Of a stretch of 55,486 nucleotides of DNA, positions 25,253 through 34,200 are shown piece by piece. Origin of the DNA: Dactylosporangium sp. AC04546. GTDB lineage: Bacteria > Actinomycetota > Actinomycetes > Mycobacteriales > Micromonosporaceae. How positions within the stretch are numbered: the first letter of the stretch is position 1; each line of letters begins with the position of its first letter. The notes under the pieces are model-generated. The model was not told where the DNA came from. It made no database searches and was given only the letters and a program-made list of their open reading frames with translations. A program made the position numbers and the translations under genes. The stretch lies in contig NZ_JAHYSG010000084.1 in the NCBI RefSeq assembly GCF_022095675.1, forward strand, positions 1-55,486, read 5' to 3'.

Positions 25253-25824
25253 CCGCGGTGTTCCTCGCCGCCCCCGAGGACGCCTGGCCGCGGCGCGCCG
25301 CCGAGCTCGCCGCCGAGCTGCGCGCCGCGCTCGGCCCGCTCGCGCTGCGCGTCGAGCACATCGGCAGCACCGCGATCCCCGGCATGGCCGCCAAGCCGGT
25401 GTACGACCTCCAGATCAGCGTGGCGGACCTGGACGCGGCCGCCGCCGCGTTCGACGCGCCCCTGGCCGGGCTGGGCTTCACCCGCCGGCCGTACGAGCAC
25501 GACCACGTGCCGGCCGGGCGGGCCGACTCCCCCGACGCGTGGCGCAAGCGGTACTGGAACCGCGCCGGCGCCGAGCCGGTCAACCTGCACGTCCGGCTGG
25601 CCGGCTCGCCGAACGAGCGGCTCGCCCTGCTGTTCCGCGACTGGTTCCGCGCCCACCCGGCGGCGGTGCCCGCGTACGGCGCGTTCAAGACCGCGCTCGC
25701 CGACGCCGTCGACGACTCGGACACCTACACCGACGTCAAGGACCCGGTCGTCGACCTCGTGATCGTCGCCGCCGAGGAGTGGGCCACGACGAGCGGCTGG
25801 TCCTCTTCCGGACCAACGGCCTGA
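25249..25824 (+). CDS. GrpB family protein (UPF0157, nucleotidyltransferase-like)
   Basis: 191 residues. Family signatures: LRVEHIGSTAIPGMAAKPVYDLQISV and RYWNRAGAEPVNLHVRLAGSPNERLALLFRDWFRAHP. The first contains the Gly-Ser...Asp arrangement of the nucleotidyltransferase fold. GTG start overlapping the LigD-like stop (GTGA) implies co-translation. Cellular substrate of this family is not established here. About 20 C-terminal residues beyond the domain are unstructured. Confidence 0.9.
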   Translation: MTAVFLAAPEDAWPRRAAELAAELRAALGPLALRVEHIGSTAIPGMAAKPVYDLQISVADLDAAAAAFDAPLAGLGFTRRPYEHDHVPAGRADSPDAWRKRYWNRAGAEPVNLHVRLAGSPNERLALLFRDWFRAHPAAVPAYGAFKTALADAVDDSDTYTDVKDPVVDLVIVAAEEWATTSGWSSSGPTA

Positions 25825-25862
25825 CCGCAGCGGCCCGAGGCCGCCGATGCCCCTGAGGTGCT

Positions 25863-26312
25863 TCAGGCGCGCAGGATCCTTCCGTCGCGCACCTGGACCG
25901 GGATCTCGGTCAGGCCGCGGGTCGCGGGGCCGCTGAGCCGGGCACCGTCCTTGATCGCGAACGTCGACTTGTGCGCCGGGCAGGTCGCCACCCCCTGCTC
26001 CGGGGCGGTGACCTTGACCCCGTTGTGCGGGCAGGCCGCGTCGAACGCCTTGAACACGCCCGCCTCCGGCTGCACGACGAGCACGCCGTCCACGACGGTG
26101 CCGCCGCCGACCGGGACGGCCGCCACGTCGGCGAGCGCAGGTACGGCCGCAGCCGAAGACGGTTTCGACGCCGCGTCTGACGCGGCGTCCGCGGCGGGTG
26201 GAGGCGCCGCCGGGGCCGCGGAACACGCCGCCAGGAAGCCGGTCGCGCCGAGGCCGACGAACAGCGCACGCCGGTTGGGGCACCACATCGGTCGATCGTC
26301 CACAGTGTCCAC
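25863..26312 (-). CDS. Rieske [2Fe-2S] lipoprotein with Tat-type signal
   Basis: 149 residues. The N-terminus NRRALFVGLGATGFLAAC combines twin arginines, a hydrophobic stretch and a lipobox Cys, so it is probably folded in the cytoplasm, exported by Tat and lipid-anchored. An Ala/Pro/Ser linker leads to the Rieske domain with both cluster motifs: CPHNG and CPAHKS (Cys-x-His each). Such small Rieske proteins carry electrons, often for unknown partners. I chose GTG 26312, which has GGAGG four bases upstream; ATG 26288 has no ribosome site. It is divergent from the AraC-type gene. Confidence 0.88.
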   Translation of the reverse strand: MDTVDDRPMWCPNRRALFVGLGATGFLAACSAAPAAPPPAADAASDAASKPSSAAAVPALADVAAVPVGGGTVVDGVLVVQPEAGVFKAFDAACPHNGVKVTAPEQGVATCPAHKSTFAIKDGARLSGPATRGLTEIPVQVRDGRILRA

Positions 26313-26498
26313 AGTGCCTCCGTTGCCGAGGTCGGCGAGGTCGCCGATTGCGGGGGAACCGAGCATGCGGACGGCCGCGCCGCCGCCGCAACGAAACCGG
26401 CCGGTAACCAGGCCCGGCCGTGTGCCGCCGGTGAAAGTTCCGCATTGACCGACGTGCATGTCCGCAATACTGTAAGGAAACTTAACGGAAGGTGTCCA

Positions 26499-27347
26499 GT
26501 GTTCCCCCGCCATGAGTTGGAGGTGCCCGACCCCGCGCCGCTCGCGTTCGCGATCGGGTCGTTCGACTGGTTCGGGCCGATGGCGCGCGCCGCGTTCCCG
26601 CACCGGCACGCGTTCCACGAGATCGTGTACCTCACCCGCGGCGCCGGCACGCACGTGGTCGACCTCGAGGCGCACCCGCTGCGCCCGCCGCAGCTGTTCG
26701 TCGTGCGGCCCGGGCAGGTGCACCACTGGCAGGACGCCGACGGCGTGGACGGCTGGGTGCTCGTGTTCACCGACGACGCCTACCCCGACGCCGCCCGCAC
26801 CCTGCCCGCGCCGGGCGTCCTGCGGCCCGGCCCCGCGCAGGCCCGCCGGTTCGAGGCGCTGCTCGCCACGATGACCGAGGAGTACCACCTGCGGCCCGAC
26901 GGCTTCGCCGAGGTGCTGCCGGCCCTGCTGCACGTCCTCGTGCTGCAGGCCCGGCGGCTCGGCGGTGCCGACGGTGGATCCAGGGGTACCACAGCCGCCG
27001 CGAGGATCGCCGCGGACTTCGGCCGGCTGCTGGCCCGGCCGGCCCTCGGCGACGCCACCGTGCGCGCGTTCGCGGCCCGGCTCGGGGTGTCGACCAGCCA
27101 CCTCACCGAGGCGGTGAAGGCGTCGACCGGCGAGCCGCCCGGCCGGCTGATCCGCCGCGCGCAGGCCCTGGAGGCGCGGCGGCTGCTCGCCCGCACGACG
27201 CTCACCGTCACGCAGGTGGCCCGCGCGGTCGGGTTCGCGGATCCGGCGTACTTCTGCCGCTTCTTCCGCCGCGAGGTCGGCGTCACGCCGGGCCGGTTCC
27301 GCGGAATGCACCAGGACAGCGGCGTTGCGTCCATCGACCAGGACTGA
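26499..27347 (+). CDS. AraC-family regulator with N-terminal cupin-type sensor
   Basis: 282 residues from GTG 26499, which has GGAAGG six bases upstream. The N-terminal half is an AraC-type cupin (FPHRHAFHEIVYLTRGAGTHVVDLEAHPLRPPQLFVVRPGQVHHW). The C-terminus has two helix-turn-helix units (VRAFAARLGVSTSHLTEAVKASTGEPPGRLIRRAQALEARRLL; LTVTQVARAVGFADPAYFCRFFRREVGVTPGRFR). It lies 55 bases upstream of the intradiol dioxygenase on the same strand and is divergent from the Rieske gene; either may be its target. A short dyad TAAG-gaaa-CTTA sits just upstream. Confidence 0.92.
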   Translation: MFPRHELEVPDPAPLAFAIGSFDWFGPMARAAFPHRHAFHEIVYLTRGAGTHVVDLEAHPLRPPQLFVVRPGQVHHWQDADGVDGWVLVFTDDAYPDAARTLPAPGVLRPGPAQARRFEALLATMTEEYHLRPDGFAEVLPALLHVLVLQARRLGGADGGSRGTTAAARIAADFGRLLARPALGDATVRAFAARLGVSTSHLTEAVKASTGEPPGRLIRRAQALEARRLLARTTLTVTQVARAVGFADPAYFCRFFRREVGVTPGRFRGMHQDSGVASIDQD

Positions 27348-27402
27348 TCGCGGGTCGTACGGTCGGCGTCCGGGAGACCCCCGCACCTTCCTTGGAGGCC
27401 GC

Positions 27403-28185
27403 ATGACCCCGCAGCCGCATGGCTTGACCCGCAAGCAACTGCTCCGCGCCGCGCTCGTCGCGGCACCGGCGCCGCTGCTGCTCGCCGCCGTTCCCGCCGC
27501 GTCCTCGGTACCGCTGAATCCCACACCGATGTGTGACGACGGCGACGACGAGACGCCACCCCAGATCGAGGGACCCTACTTCAAGCCCAACTCCCCGCTG
27601 CGCACGGCGATCGCCGCCGGCCTGCCGGGCACCGTGCTCACCGTCAGCGGTTACGTCTTCGGTACCGCATGCCAGCCCATCGCCGGCGCGCTGCTGGACT
27701 TCTGGCAGGCCGACACCAACGGCGCCTACGACAACGTGGGCTTCCGGCTGCGCGGCCACCAGTTCACCGACGCGACCGGCGCCTACCGGCTCACGACGAT
27801 CGTCCCCGGCCTGTACCCCGGACGGACGCGGCACATCCACGTGAAGGTCCAGGCGCCGAGCCGGCCGATCCTGACCACGCAGCTGTACTTCCCCGGCGAG
27901 CCGCGCAACGCGACCGACACGCTGTACGACCCGGCGCTGCTGATGACGGTCCGCCCGGGCCAGGCGTCGTTCGACTTCGTGCTGGACGTGCCGGGCGTCC
28001 CGCCGACGACCACCCCGCCGTCGACGCCCCCGTCGACGCCCGGCGGCACCTGGGCGCCCGGGCGCGCCTACGCGGTCGGCGCGCAGGTGACGTACGGCGG
28101 CGTGACCTACCGGTGCCTGCAGGCCCACACGTCGATGACCGGCTGGGAGCCGCCGAACGTCCCCGCGCTCTGGCAGCGCCTCTGA
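27403..28185 (+). CDS. Secreted intradiol dioxygenase with C-terminal chitin-binding module
   Basis: 260 residues; TTGGAGG precedes ATG 27403. A signal peptide (LTRKQLLRAALVAAPAPLLLAAVPAAS) is followed by an intradiol ring-cleavage dioxygenase domain. The expected non-haem Fe(III) ligands are visible: Tyr in NGAYDN, Tyr in GLYPGRTRH, and the two His of RHIHV. A Pro/Thr linker leads to a CBM5/12-type module (WAPGRAYAVGAQVTYGGVTYRCLQAHTSMTGWEPP...LWQRL). This architecture is known from Streptomyces, where such an enzyme cleaves catechols outside the cell while bound to polysaccharide. It would let the cell attack plant aromatics near cell-wall material. Confidence 0.9.
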   Translation: MTPQPHGLTRKQLLRAALVAAPAPLLLAAVPAASSVPLNPTPMCDDGDDETPPQIEGPYFKPNSPLRTAIAAGLPGTVLTVSGYVFGTACQPIAGALLDFWQADTNGAYDNVGFRLRGHQFTDATGAYRLTTIVPGLYPGRTRHIHVKVQAPSRPILTTQLYFPGEPRNATDTLYDPALLMTVRPGQASFDFVLDVPGVPPTTTPPSTPPSTPGGTWAPGRAYAVGAQVTYGGVTYRCLQAHTSMTGWEPPNVPALWQRL

Positions 28186-28192
28186 CCCGCCG

Positions 28193-28621
28193 CTAGCTGA
28201 AGTCGTCCGGGGTGAAGGCCCGCGGCTCGACGAGCACCAGCCAGTTGCCGGTGTTGTCGCGCATCACGGCCTCCACCCCGTACGGCCGCTCGGCCGGCTC
28301 CTGCAGGAACGTGACGCCCTTGGCGCTGAGCTCCTCGAACGTCTTGCGGCAGTCGTCGACGCTCAGGCCGAGCCCGCCCATCGACCCCTTCTCCAGCTGC
28401 CGGCGCACGAACGCGGCCGCGTCCTCGTCGAGGGGCGGGCCGGGCGTCATGAGGGTCACCTCGAGCTCGGGCTGGCTGGGGTGCCGCAGCGTCACCCAGC
28501 GGAACCCCTCACCCATGGTGACGTCGGTACCCGGAATGAAGCCGAGGACGTCGACGTAGAAGTCGCGGGTGGCGTCCTGGTCGAGGCAGTACACGGTGAC
28601 GAGCGAGATGTTGGTAATCAC
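28193..28621 (-). CDS. VOC (glyoxalase/bleomycin-resistance-fold) family protein
   Basis: 142 residues with two beta-alpha-beta-beta-beta modules: ISLVTVYCLDQDATRDFYVDVLGFIPG and GGLGLSVDDCRKTFEELSAKGVTFLQEPAERPYGVEAVMRDNTGNWLVLVEP. This is the small-protein form seen beside AraC regulators; function may be isomerisation, metal-dependent ring cleavage or antibiotic binding. The GTG start overlaps the AraC stop (GTGA). Convergent with the dioxygenase gene, 7 bases apart. Confidence 0.92.
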   Translation of the reverse strand: MITNISLVTVYCLDQDATRDFYVDVLGFIPGTDVTMGEGFRWVTLRHPSQPELEVTLMTPGPPLDEDAAAFVRRQLEKGSMGGLGLSVDDCRKTFEELSAKGVTFLQEPAERPYGVEAVMRDNTGNWLVLVEPRAFTPDDFS

Positions 28622-29109
28622 GGGCCTGACGTTACGGTGCGTGGTTTTGCCCGCGCTTCTTCAGAATTGCGCTCCGGGGCCCGTGGGGTTCCCGGGGCCT
28701 GCTCGGGGGTTCGCAGCACCCCGCACATGAACAGCCAGCAGCCCGGCACGTGCGCGGTGCCCGTGCGGGCCCAGCGGTCGCGGTACGCCACCGGGCTCTC
28801 CCCCACCAGCCGGGTGAAGCGGGTCGAGAACGAGCCCAGGCTGGTGAAGCCCACCTGCATGCAGATCTCGGTGACCGTCAGGTTGGCCGAGCGCAGCAGG
28901 TCCTGGGCGCGCTCGATCCGGCGGCGGGTCAGGTAGCGCATCGGCGTCTCGCCGTAGGCCGCCTCGAAGCAGCGCACGAAGTGGTACTTCGAAACCGCCG
29001 CGACGGCGGCAACCTGGTCGAGGTCGAGCTGCGTCTGGTAGTTGCGGTCGATGTGGTCGCGGGCCCGCCGCAGGTGCGCGAGCAGCGCCACGGGCACCTG
29101 CCTGGTCAC
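28618..29109 (-). CDS. AraC-type DNA-binding protein without sensor domain
   Basis: 163 residues. The N-terminal ~105 residues are the AraC DNA-binding domain (LDLDQVAAVAAVSKYHFVRCFEAAYGETPMRYLTRRRIERAQDLLRSANLTVTEICMQVGFTSLGSFSTRFTRLVGESPVAYR); the rest is a short basic/proline tail. It starts at GTG 29109 and is translationally coupled to the VOC gene, which it probably controls. Ligand sensing may be by the tail or by a separate protein. Confidence 0.9.
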   Translation of the reverse strand: MTRQVPVALLAHLRRARDHIDRNYQTQLDLDQVAAVAAVSKYHFVRCFEAAYGETPMRYLTRRRIERAQDLLRSANLTVTEICMQVGFTSLGSFSTRFTRLVGESPVAYRDRWARTGTAHVPGCWLFMCGVLRTPEQAPGTPRAPERNSEEARAKPRTVTSGP

Positions 29110-29206
29110 CCCGACACTCTACGACCGCTACGGACGGTCGCCGAGTTTCGCTTGCGGGCGGACCTCCGCTAGCGTGGCCCGGCGGATCGACGAAAGGTGT
29201 TGCCCA

Positions 29207-30034
29207 GTGACCCGACGCCAGACCCGCCAGCTCTCGGTCGCCTCGGTGGTCGTGGCCGCGCTGGTCCTGCTCGGCGCGTCCACCGCTGCGCGGCCGACGG
29301 TCACTCCCGTGGCCGCGGCGCCGAGCCCGTCCACGGCCCCGCCGTCGTCCGCCCCACCACCGTCGCCGCCGCCCGCTCCTCCGCCCTCGGCCCAGGGCCC
29401 CGTCGTCGTCGGGAAGGGTGCCGCCGGCTCGCTCACCCTCACCGGCACCGCGGCGGTCGCGCTGACCTTCGACGACGGCCCCGACCCGATCAACACCCCG
29501 CGCATCCTGCAGGTGCTGCGGGAGCACCACGTGAAGGCGACGTTCTGCATGGTCGGCTTCCGGGTGCGCGACCATCCGGAGCTGGTGCGCCAGATCGCCG
29601 CCGACGGCCACACGCTGTGCAACCACTCGTGGCAGCACCTGCTGAACCTGGCCAAGCGGGAGCCGGGGTACATCGACTGGGACCTCCGGCACACCAACGA
29701 GATGATCCACGCGGCGGTCGGCGCCGACGTGCCGGTGCGCTACTTCCGGGCCCCGGGCGGCAACTTCACGCCGGAGCTGGTCGCCAAGGCCCGGTCGCTC
29801 GGCATGGAGTCGATCTACTGGGACGTCGACCCGCAGGACTGGAACCACAAGCCGGACGCCGGCTCGCAGGCGCACATCGCCCGGGTCGTGCGCGACATCC
29901 AGCGCCACGTCCGCCCGGGCTCGATCGTGCTGTCCCACGACAACGGCCAGCCGGACACGATCGTCGTCTACCAGCGGCTGCTGCCGTGGCTGCTGGAGCG
30001 GTACAAGCTGGAGGCGCTCCCCTGCGCGACCTAG
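29207..30034 (+). CDS. Secreted NodB-type polysaccharide deacetylase
   Basis: 275 residues; GTG start with GAAAGGTG upstream. Signal peptide/anchor (LSVASVVVAALVLLGASTAARP), Pro/Ser linker, then the NodB domain: VALTFDDGPD (catalytic Asp and metal Asp), CNHSWQH (metal His pair) and YFRAPGGNFTPE. These enzymes remove acetyl groups from peptidoglycan, chitin or xylan. The final motif has SIVLSHDNG, where the second catalytic His is normal. Overlaps its convergent neighbour by four bases. Confidence 0.92.
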   Translation: MTRRQTRQLSVASVVVAALVLLGASTAARPTVTPVAAAPSPSTAPPSSAPPPSPPPAPPPSAQGPVVVGKGAAGSLTLTGTAAVALTFDDGPDPINTPRILQVLREHHVKATFCMVGFRVRDHPELVRQIAADGHTLCNHSWQHLLNLAKREPGYIDWDLRHTNEMIHAAVGADVPVRYFRAPGGNFTPELVAKARSLGMESIYWDVDPQDWNHKPDAGSQAHIARVVRDIQRHVRPGSIVLSHDNGQPDTIVVYQRLLPWLLERYKLEALPCAT

Positions 30035-30501
30035 TCCTCCTCGTCGTCCTGCTCTCCGAAATAGTCGAAGGGCGCCACTGAGACGCCCTCGCTGACCAGG
30101 CGTTCGTCCTCGTCGTCGGCGTCCGGGTCGAGGTCCTGCGCGTGCCGCGAGGCCATCGACCACACCGCGAACCCGGCCTCGAACCGGTAGCCGATGTCGA
30201 TCGGGTGCGCACGGTGGCCCTTGGCAGCGAGGTCGGCGGCGACGTCGTCGAGGAACCGGTAGGTCAGCTGGACCCCGTCGAAGAAGACCTCCTCGCCGCC
30301 GCCGGAGTACCCGATCTCGACCAGCTCGACGGTGTCGCCCGGCAGGTAGTGGACGACGAGCTGCGGCTCGGTGTCGTACACCTCCTTGCTCGACCGCCGC
30401 TTGTGCACGGGCGCCCCGATGCGCCGCTCCACGTCCGCGCGTGACTCGCCGAGCTTGACCTCGGCGACACCAACCCCAGGCAGAATCTCCACGGAAGGCA
30501 T
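30031..30501 (-). CDS. Uncharacterised acidic protein
   Basis: 156 residues; family not recognised. MPSVEILPGVGVAEVKLGESRADVERRIGAPVHKRR suggests a domain of the kind that uses LGxSRxEVxxxLG, as in some SMI1/KNR4-like or lipoprotein folds. The C-terminus is strongly acidic (LDPDADDEDERLV...GEQDDEED). GGGGTGGGAGG precedes ATG 30501 but very close. Its stop codon and that of the deacetylase are the two strands of the same CTAG. Confidence 0.7.
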   Translation of the reverse strand: MPSVEILPGVGVAEVKLGESRADVERRIGAPVHKRRSSKEVYDTEPQLVVHYLPGDTVELVEIGYSGGGEEVFFDGVQLTYRFLDDVAADLAAKGHRAHPIDIGYRFEAGFAVWSMASRHAQDLDPDADDEDERLVSEGVSVAPFDYFGEQDDEED

Positions 30502-30594
30502 CCTCCCACCCCGCACGTGGCCATATGTCGCGGCCCGATTCACCCCATTTGTCCGATCGGTTGCCGGCACTGCCGAGCAGCCTGGGGTCAACTC

Positions 30595-30652
30595 CCATGA
30601 TCAAGGGAAACATCTGGCTGCCATGGCAACCAGAACTCTCCCTGGATCATGG
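30595..30652. repeat. 58-bp near-palindromic element, possible dispersed repeat
   Basis: Two 28-base arms (30595-30622 and 30625-30652) are inverted copies with about five mismatches; the centre is TGCCATGGCA. Ends are CCATGATC and GATCATGG. It sits alone in a 211-base gap. It looks like a REP/MITE-type unit rather than a simple terminator, because the arms diverge by substitutions while the ends and centre are conserved. Confidence 0.7.
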
Positions 30653-30712
30653 ACACCACGACGCTGGTCGATCCGTCGGTCGTCTCAGGAATGCCAGCCC
30701 GGGCGGGTGAGG

Positions 30713-31204
30713 TCAGCGTGGGACGGTGTGGAGCTCGACGTCGGTCAGCGAACCCGCCGCGACGGTCGCGGTCATGAACGTGGCGTGGGGCTGGCGGCGG
30801 CGGTCCGTCGGGGAGCCCGGGTTGAGCAGGCGCAGGCCGCCCGGGGCGACCGAGTCCCACGGGATGTGCGAGTGGCCGAAGACCAGCACGTCCGTGTCCG
30901 GGAAGCGGGCCGCGCAGCGCGCCTCCCGGCCCGCCGCCGGGCCGGTCTCGTGGACCACCGCCAGCCGGACGCCCGAAAGCGTTGCCGTGGCCACCAGCGG
31001 GAGGCGGGCGCGCAGGTCGGGGCCGTCGTTGTTGCCGTACACGCCGATGAGGCGGCGGGCGCGGGACGACAGCTCGTCGAGCAGGGACGCCGTCATCCAG
31101 TCACCCGCGTGCACCACCACGTCGGCGGACGACACGTGCGGCCACAGCGAGTCGGGGAACCGGAAGCGCGGCGCGTGGGTGTCCGAGAGCAGCACCAGAC
31201 GCAC
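30713..31204 (-). CDS. Metallophosphoesterase of the YfcE/MJ0936 type
   Basis: 163 residues. Motifs for two-metal binding: LLSDTHAP (Asp, His), VVHAGDW (Asp), YGNNDGP (Asn), VVHETG (His) and VFGHSHIP (His pair). The fold is a small calcineurin-like phosphoesterase; YfcE hydrolyses phosphodiesters in vitro. I chose GTG 31204; an ATG at 31240 would add 12 residues and overlap the formate dehydrogenase start on the other strand. The two genes are divergent and share the promoter area. Confidence 0.9.
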   Translation of the reverse strand: MRLVLLSDTHAPRFRFPDSLWPHVSSADVVVHAGDWMTASLLDELSSRARRLIGVYGNNDGPDLRARLPLVATATLSGVRLAVVHETGPAAGREARCAARFPDTDVLVFGHSHIPWDSVAPGGLRLLNPGSPTDRRRQPHATFMTATVAAGSLTDVELHTVPR

Positions 31205-31238
31205 AAGCAACGAGCTTAGGCCCTGTAGAGTCGGGCCC

Positions 31239-34200
31239 ATGCAGTGGCTGCGGCGCTGGCCGGTCTATCGGCAGCTGACCGGCGCCGACCCGACCGGGCG
31301 CGGCGAGGCTGTGCGGTCGGCGCAGACCGACGCGCTGCTCGCGCGCACCGCGCAGGCCGACTCCGTGGCCCGCTCCGTGTGCCCCTACTGCGCCGTCGGG
31401 TGCGGGCAGCGGGTGTTCGTCAAGGACGGCAAGGTCACCCAGATCGAGGGAGACCCCGACAGCCCGATCTCGCGCGGCCGGCTGTGCCCCAAGGGCTCGG
31501 CCAGCAAGAGCCTGGTGACCAGCCCGCTGCGGCAGACGAAGGTGCGCTACCGCCGGCCGTACGGCACCGAGTGGGAGGACCTCGACCTCGACGTCGCCCT
31601 CGACATGATCGCCGATCGCGTGCTCAAGGCCAGGGAGGAGACCTGGGAGCAGCTCGACGACGAGGGCCGGCCGCTCAACCGCACGCTCGGCATCGCGAGC
31701 CTGGGTGGGGCGACCCTCGACAACGAGGAGAACTACCTCATCAAGAAGCTGTTCACGGCGGTCGGCGCCCTGCAGATCGAGAACCAGGCGCGCATTTGAC
31801 ACTCCGCCACCGTCCCCGGTCTGGGGACCAGCTTCGGTCGCGGCGGCGCCACGGGGTTCCAGCAGGACCTGGCGAACGCTGACTGCATCGTGATCCAGGG
31901 CTCGAACATGGCCGAGGCGCACCCGGTCGGCTTCCAGTGGGTGATGGAGGCCAAGCAGCGGGGCGCGACGGTCATCCACGTCGACCCCCGGTTCACCCGC
32001 ACGAGCGCCGTCGCCGACATGTTCGTGCCGATCCGGGCCGGGTCGGACATCGCGTTCCTCGGTGGTGTGGTCAACCACATCCTGAGCAACGAGCTCGACT
32101 TCCGCGAGTACGTCGTCGCGTACACGAACGCGGCCACGATCGTGGGCGAGGACTTCCGCGACACCGAGGACCTCGACGGGCTGTTCTCCGGTTTCGACCC
32201 GGAGAAGGGCGCCTACGACTCGACGAGCTGGCACTACGAGGGCCACAACAGCGGCGACCACACCCACGCGCACCGGGAGACCGCCGCGGGGATGCAGCAC
32301 GAGTCGCACGGCCCGCCGGTGCGCGCCGAGACGCAGCGGGACGAGACCCTGCAGCACCCCCGCTGCGTGTACCAGATCCTGAAGCGGCACTTCTCCCGGT
32401 ACACCCCGGACCTCGTCGAGGAGACCTGTGGGGTGCCGAAGGAGCAGTTCGCCAAGGTCTGCGAGGCGTGGACGCGCAACTCGGGCCGCGAGCGCACGAC
32501 CGCCCTGGTGTACTCGGTCGGTTGGACCCAGCACTCGGTCGGGGTGCAGTACATCCGCACCGGCGCGATCATCCAGCTCCTGCTCGGCAACATGGGCCGG
32601 CCCGGCGGCGGCATCATGGCCCTGCGCGGCCACGCCAGCATCCAGGGCTCCACCGACATCCCGACGCTGTTCAACCTGCTCCCGGGGTACCTGCTGATGC
32701 CGCACCACGAGCGGCACGAGACGTTCGAGCAGTGGGTCGACGCGATGCGCCACCCGGGGCAGAAGGGCTTCTGGGGCAACGCGCGGGCGTTCGCGGTGAG
32801 CCTGCTCAAGGCGTACTTCGGGGACGCCGCGACCGCCGAGAACGACTGGTGCTACGGGCACCTGCCCCGGCTGACCGGCGACCACGGCACGTACCGGACG
32901 GTGCTCGACATGATCGACGGGAAGGTCAAGGGATACTTCCTGCTCGGGCAGAACCCGGCGGTCGGCTCGGCGCACGGCCGGGCGCAGCGCCTCGGCATGG
33001 CCAAGCTCGACTGGCTCGTGGTCCGCGACCTGTACATGATCGAGTCGGCGACGTTCTGGAAGGACTCCCCCGAGGTCGAGACCGGCGAGATCGTGCCCGA
33101 GGAGTGCGCGACCGAGGTGTTCTTCCTGCCGGCCGCCTCCCATGTGGAGAAGGAGGGCACGTTCACCCAGACCCAGCGGCTGCTGCAGTGGCGGGAGAAG
33201 GCCGTCGACCCGCCGGGTGACTGCCGCTCCGAGCTGTGGTTCTTCTACCACCTCGGCCGTCTCGTCAAGCAGCGCCTCGCCGGCTCAGCGCTGCCGCGCG
33301 ACCGCGCCGTGGCCGACCTGACCTGGGACTACCCGGTGGAAGGGGCGCACGCCGAGCCGTCTGCCGAAGCGGTGCTGCGGGAGATCAACGGCTTCGACGT
33401 GGCCGGCGGCGACCCGCTGCCGGGCTTCGCCGCCCTGCGCGACGACGGGTCCACCGCCTGCGGCTGCTGGATCTACTCCGGGGTGTACGCCGACGGTGTC
33501 AACCAGGCGGCCCGCCGCAAGCCCCGCACCGAGCAGAGCAGCGTCGCGCCCGAGTGGGGCTGGGCGTGGCCGGCGAACCGGCGGATGCTGTACAACCGGG
33601 CCTCCGCCGACCCCGAGGGCCGGCCGTGGAGCGAGCGGAAACGGTACGTCTGGTGGGACCCGGACCAGGGCGTGTGGACCGGCCCCGACGTGCCGGACTT
33701 CGAGCTGACCAAGCCGCCGTCGTACCGGCCGCCGCGGGGCGCCAGCGGGCCGGCCGGGATCGCCGGGGACGACCCGTTCGTCATGCAGGGTGACGGGAAG
33801 GGCTGGCTGTTCGTGCCGAGCGGGCTGGTCGACGGGCCGCTGCCGGCCCACTACGAGCCGGCCGAGTCGCCGGTCACCAACCCGCTGTACGGGCAGCAGA
33901 GCAACCCGGCCCGCAAGCAGTACAAGCGACCCGACAACCCGGTGCACCCGGCCGGCAGCGCCGTCTTCCCGTACGTGTTCACCACCAGCCGGCTCACCGA
34001 GCACCACACCGCCGGCGGGATGAGCCGCACCCTCGAGTACCTCGCCGAGCTCCAGCCGGCGATGTTCGTCGAGGTGTCCCCGGCCCTCGCCGCCGAGCGG
34101 GGCCTGGAGCACCTCGGCTGGGCCCACGTCGTCACCGGCCGGGCCTGCGTCGAGGCCCGCGTGATGGTGACCGAGCGGCTGCGGCCGCTGCGGGTCGACG

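Noticed and set aside
26486..26499. ATG at 26445 as start of the first AraC gene
   Set aside because: GTG 26499 has a good ribosome site (GGAAGG, spacing 6), while the ATG upstream would add residues absent from the domain and lacks a site.
28661..30613. 650-codon minus-strand open frame across the AraC gene, the deacetylase and the acidic protein
   Set aside because: It crosses clear genes on both strands in a shadow frame with Arg/Ala-rich composition.
30525..30710. Small plus-strand open frame containing the palindrome-derived peptide
   Set aside because: It exists because of the inverted repeat, and the opposite strand gives nearly the same peptide. No ribosome site; I list the palindrome only.
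31239..31799. Reading the first part of formate dehydrogenase as a short 186-residue gene and 31890-34418 as another
   Set aside because: The TGA is in the Sec position, homology is continuous across it, and a SECIS hairpin is at the correct distance.
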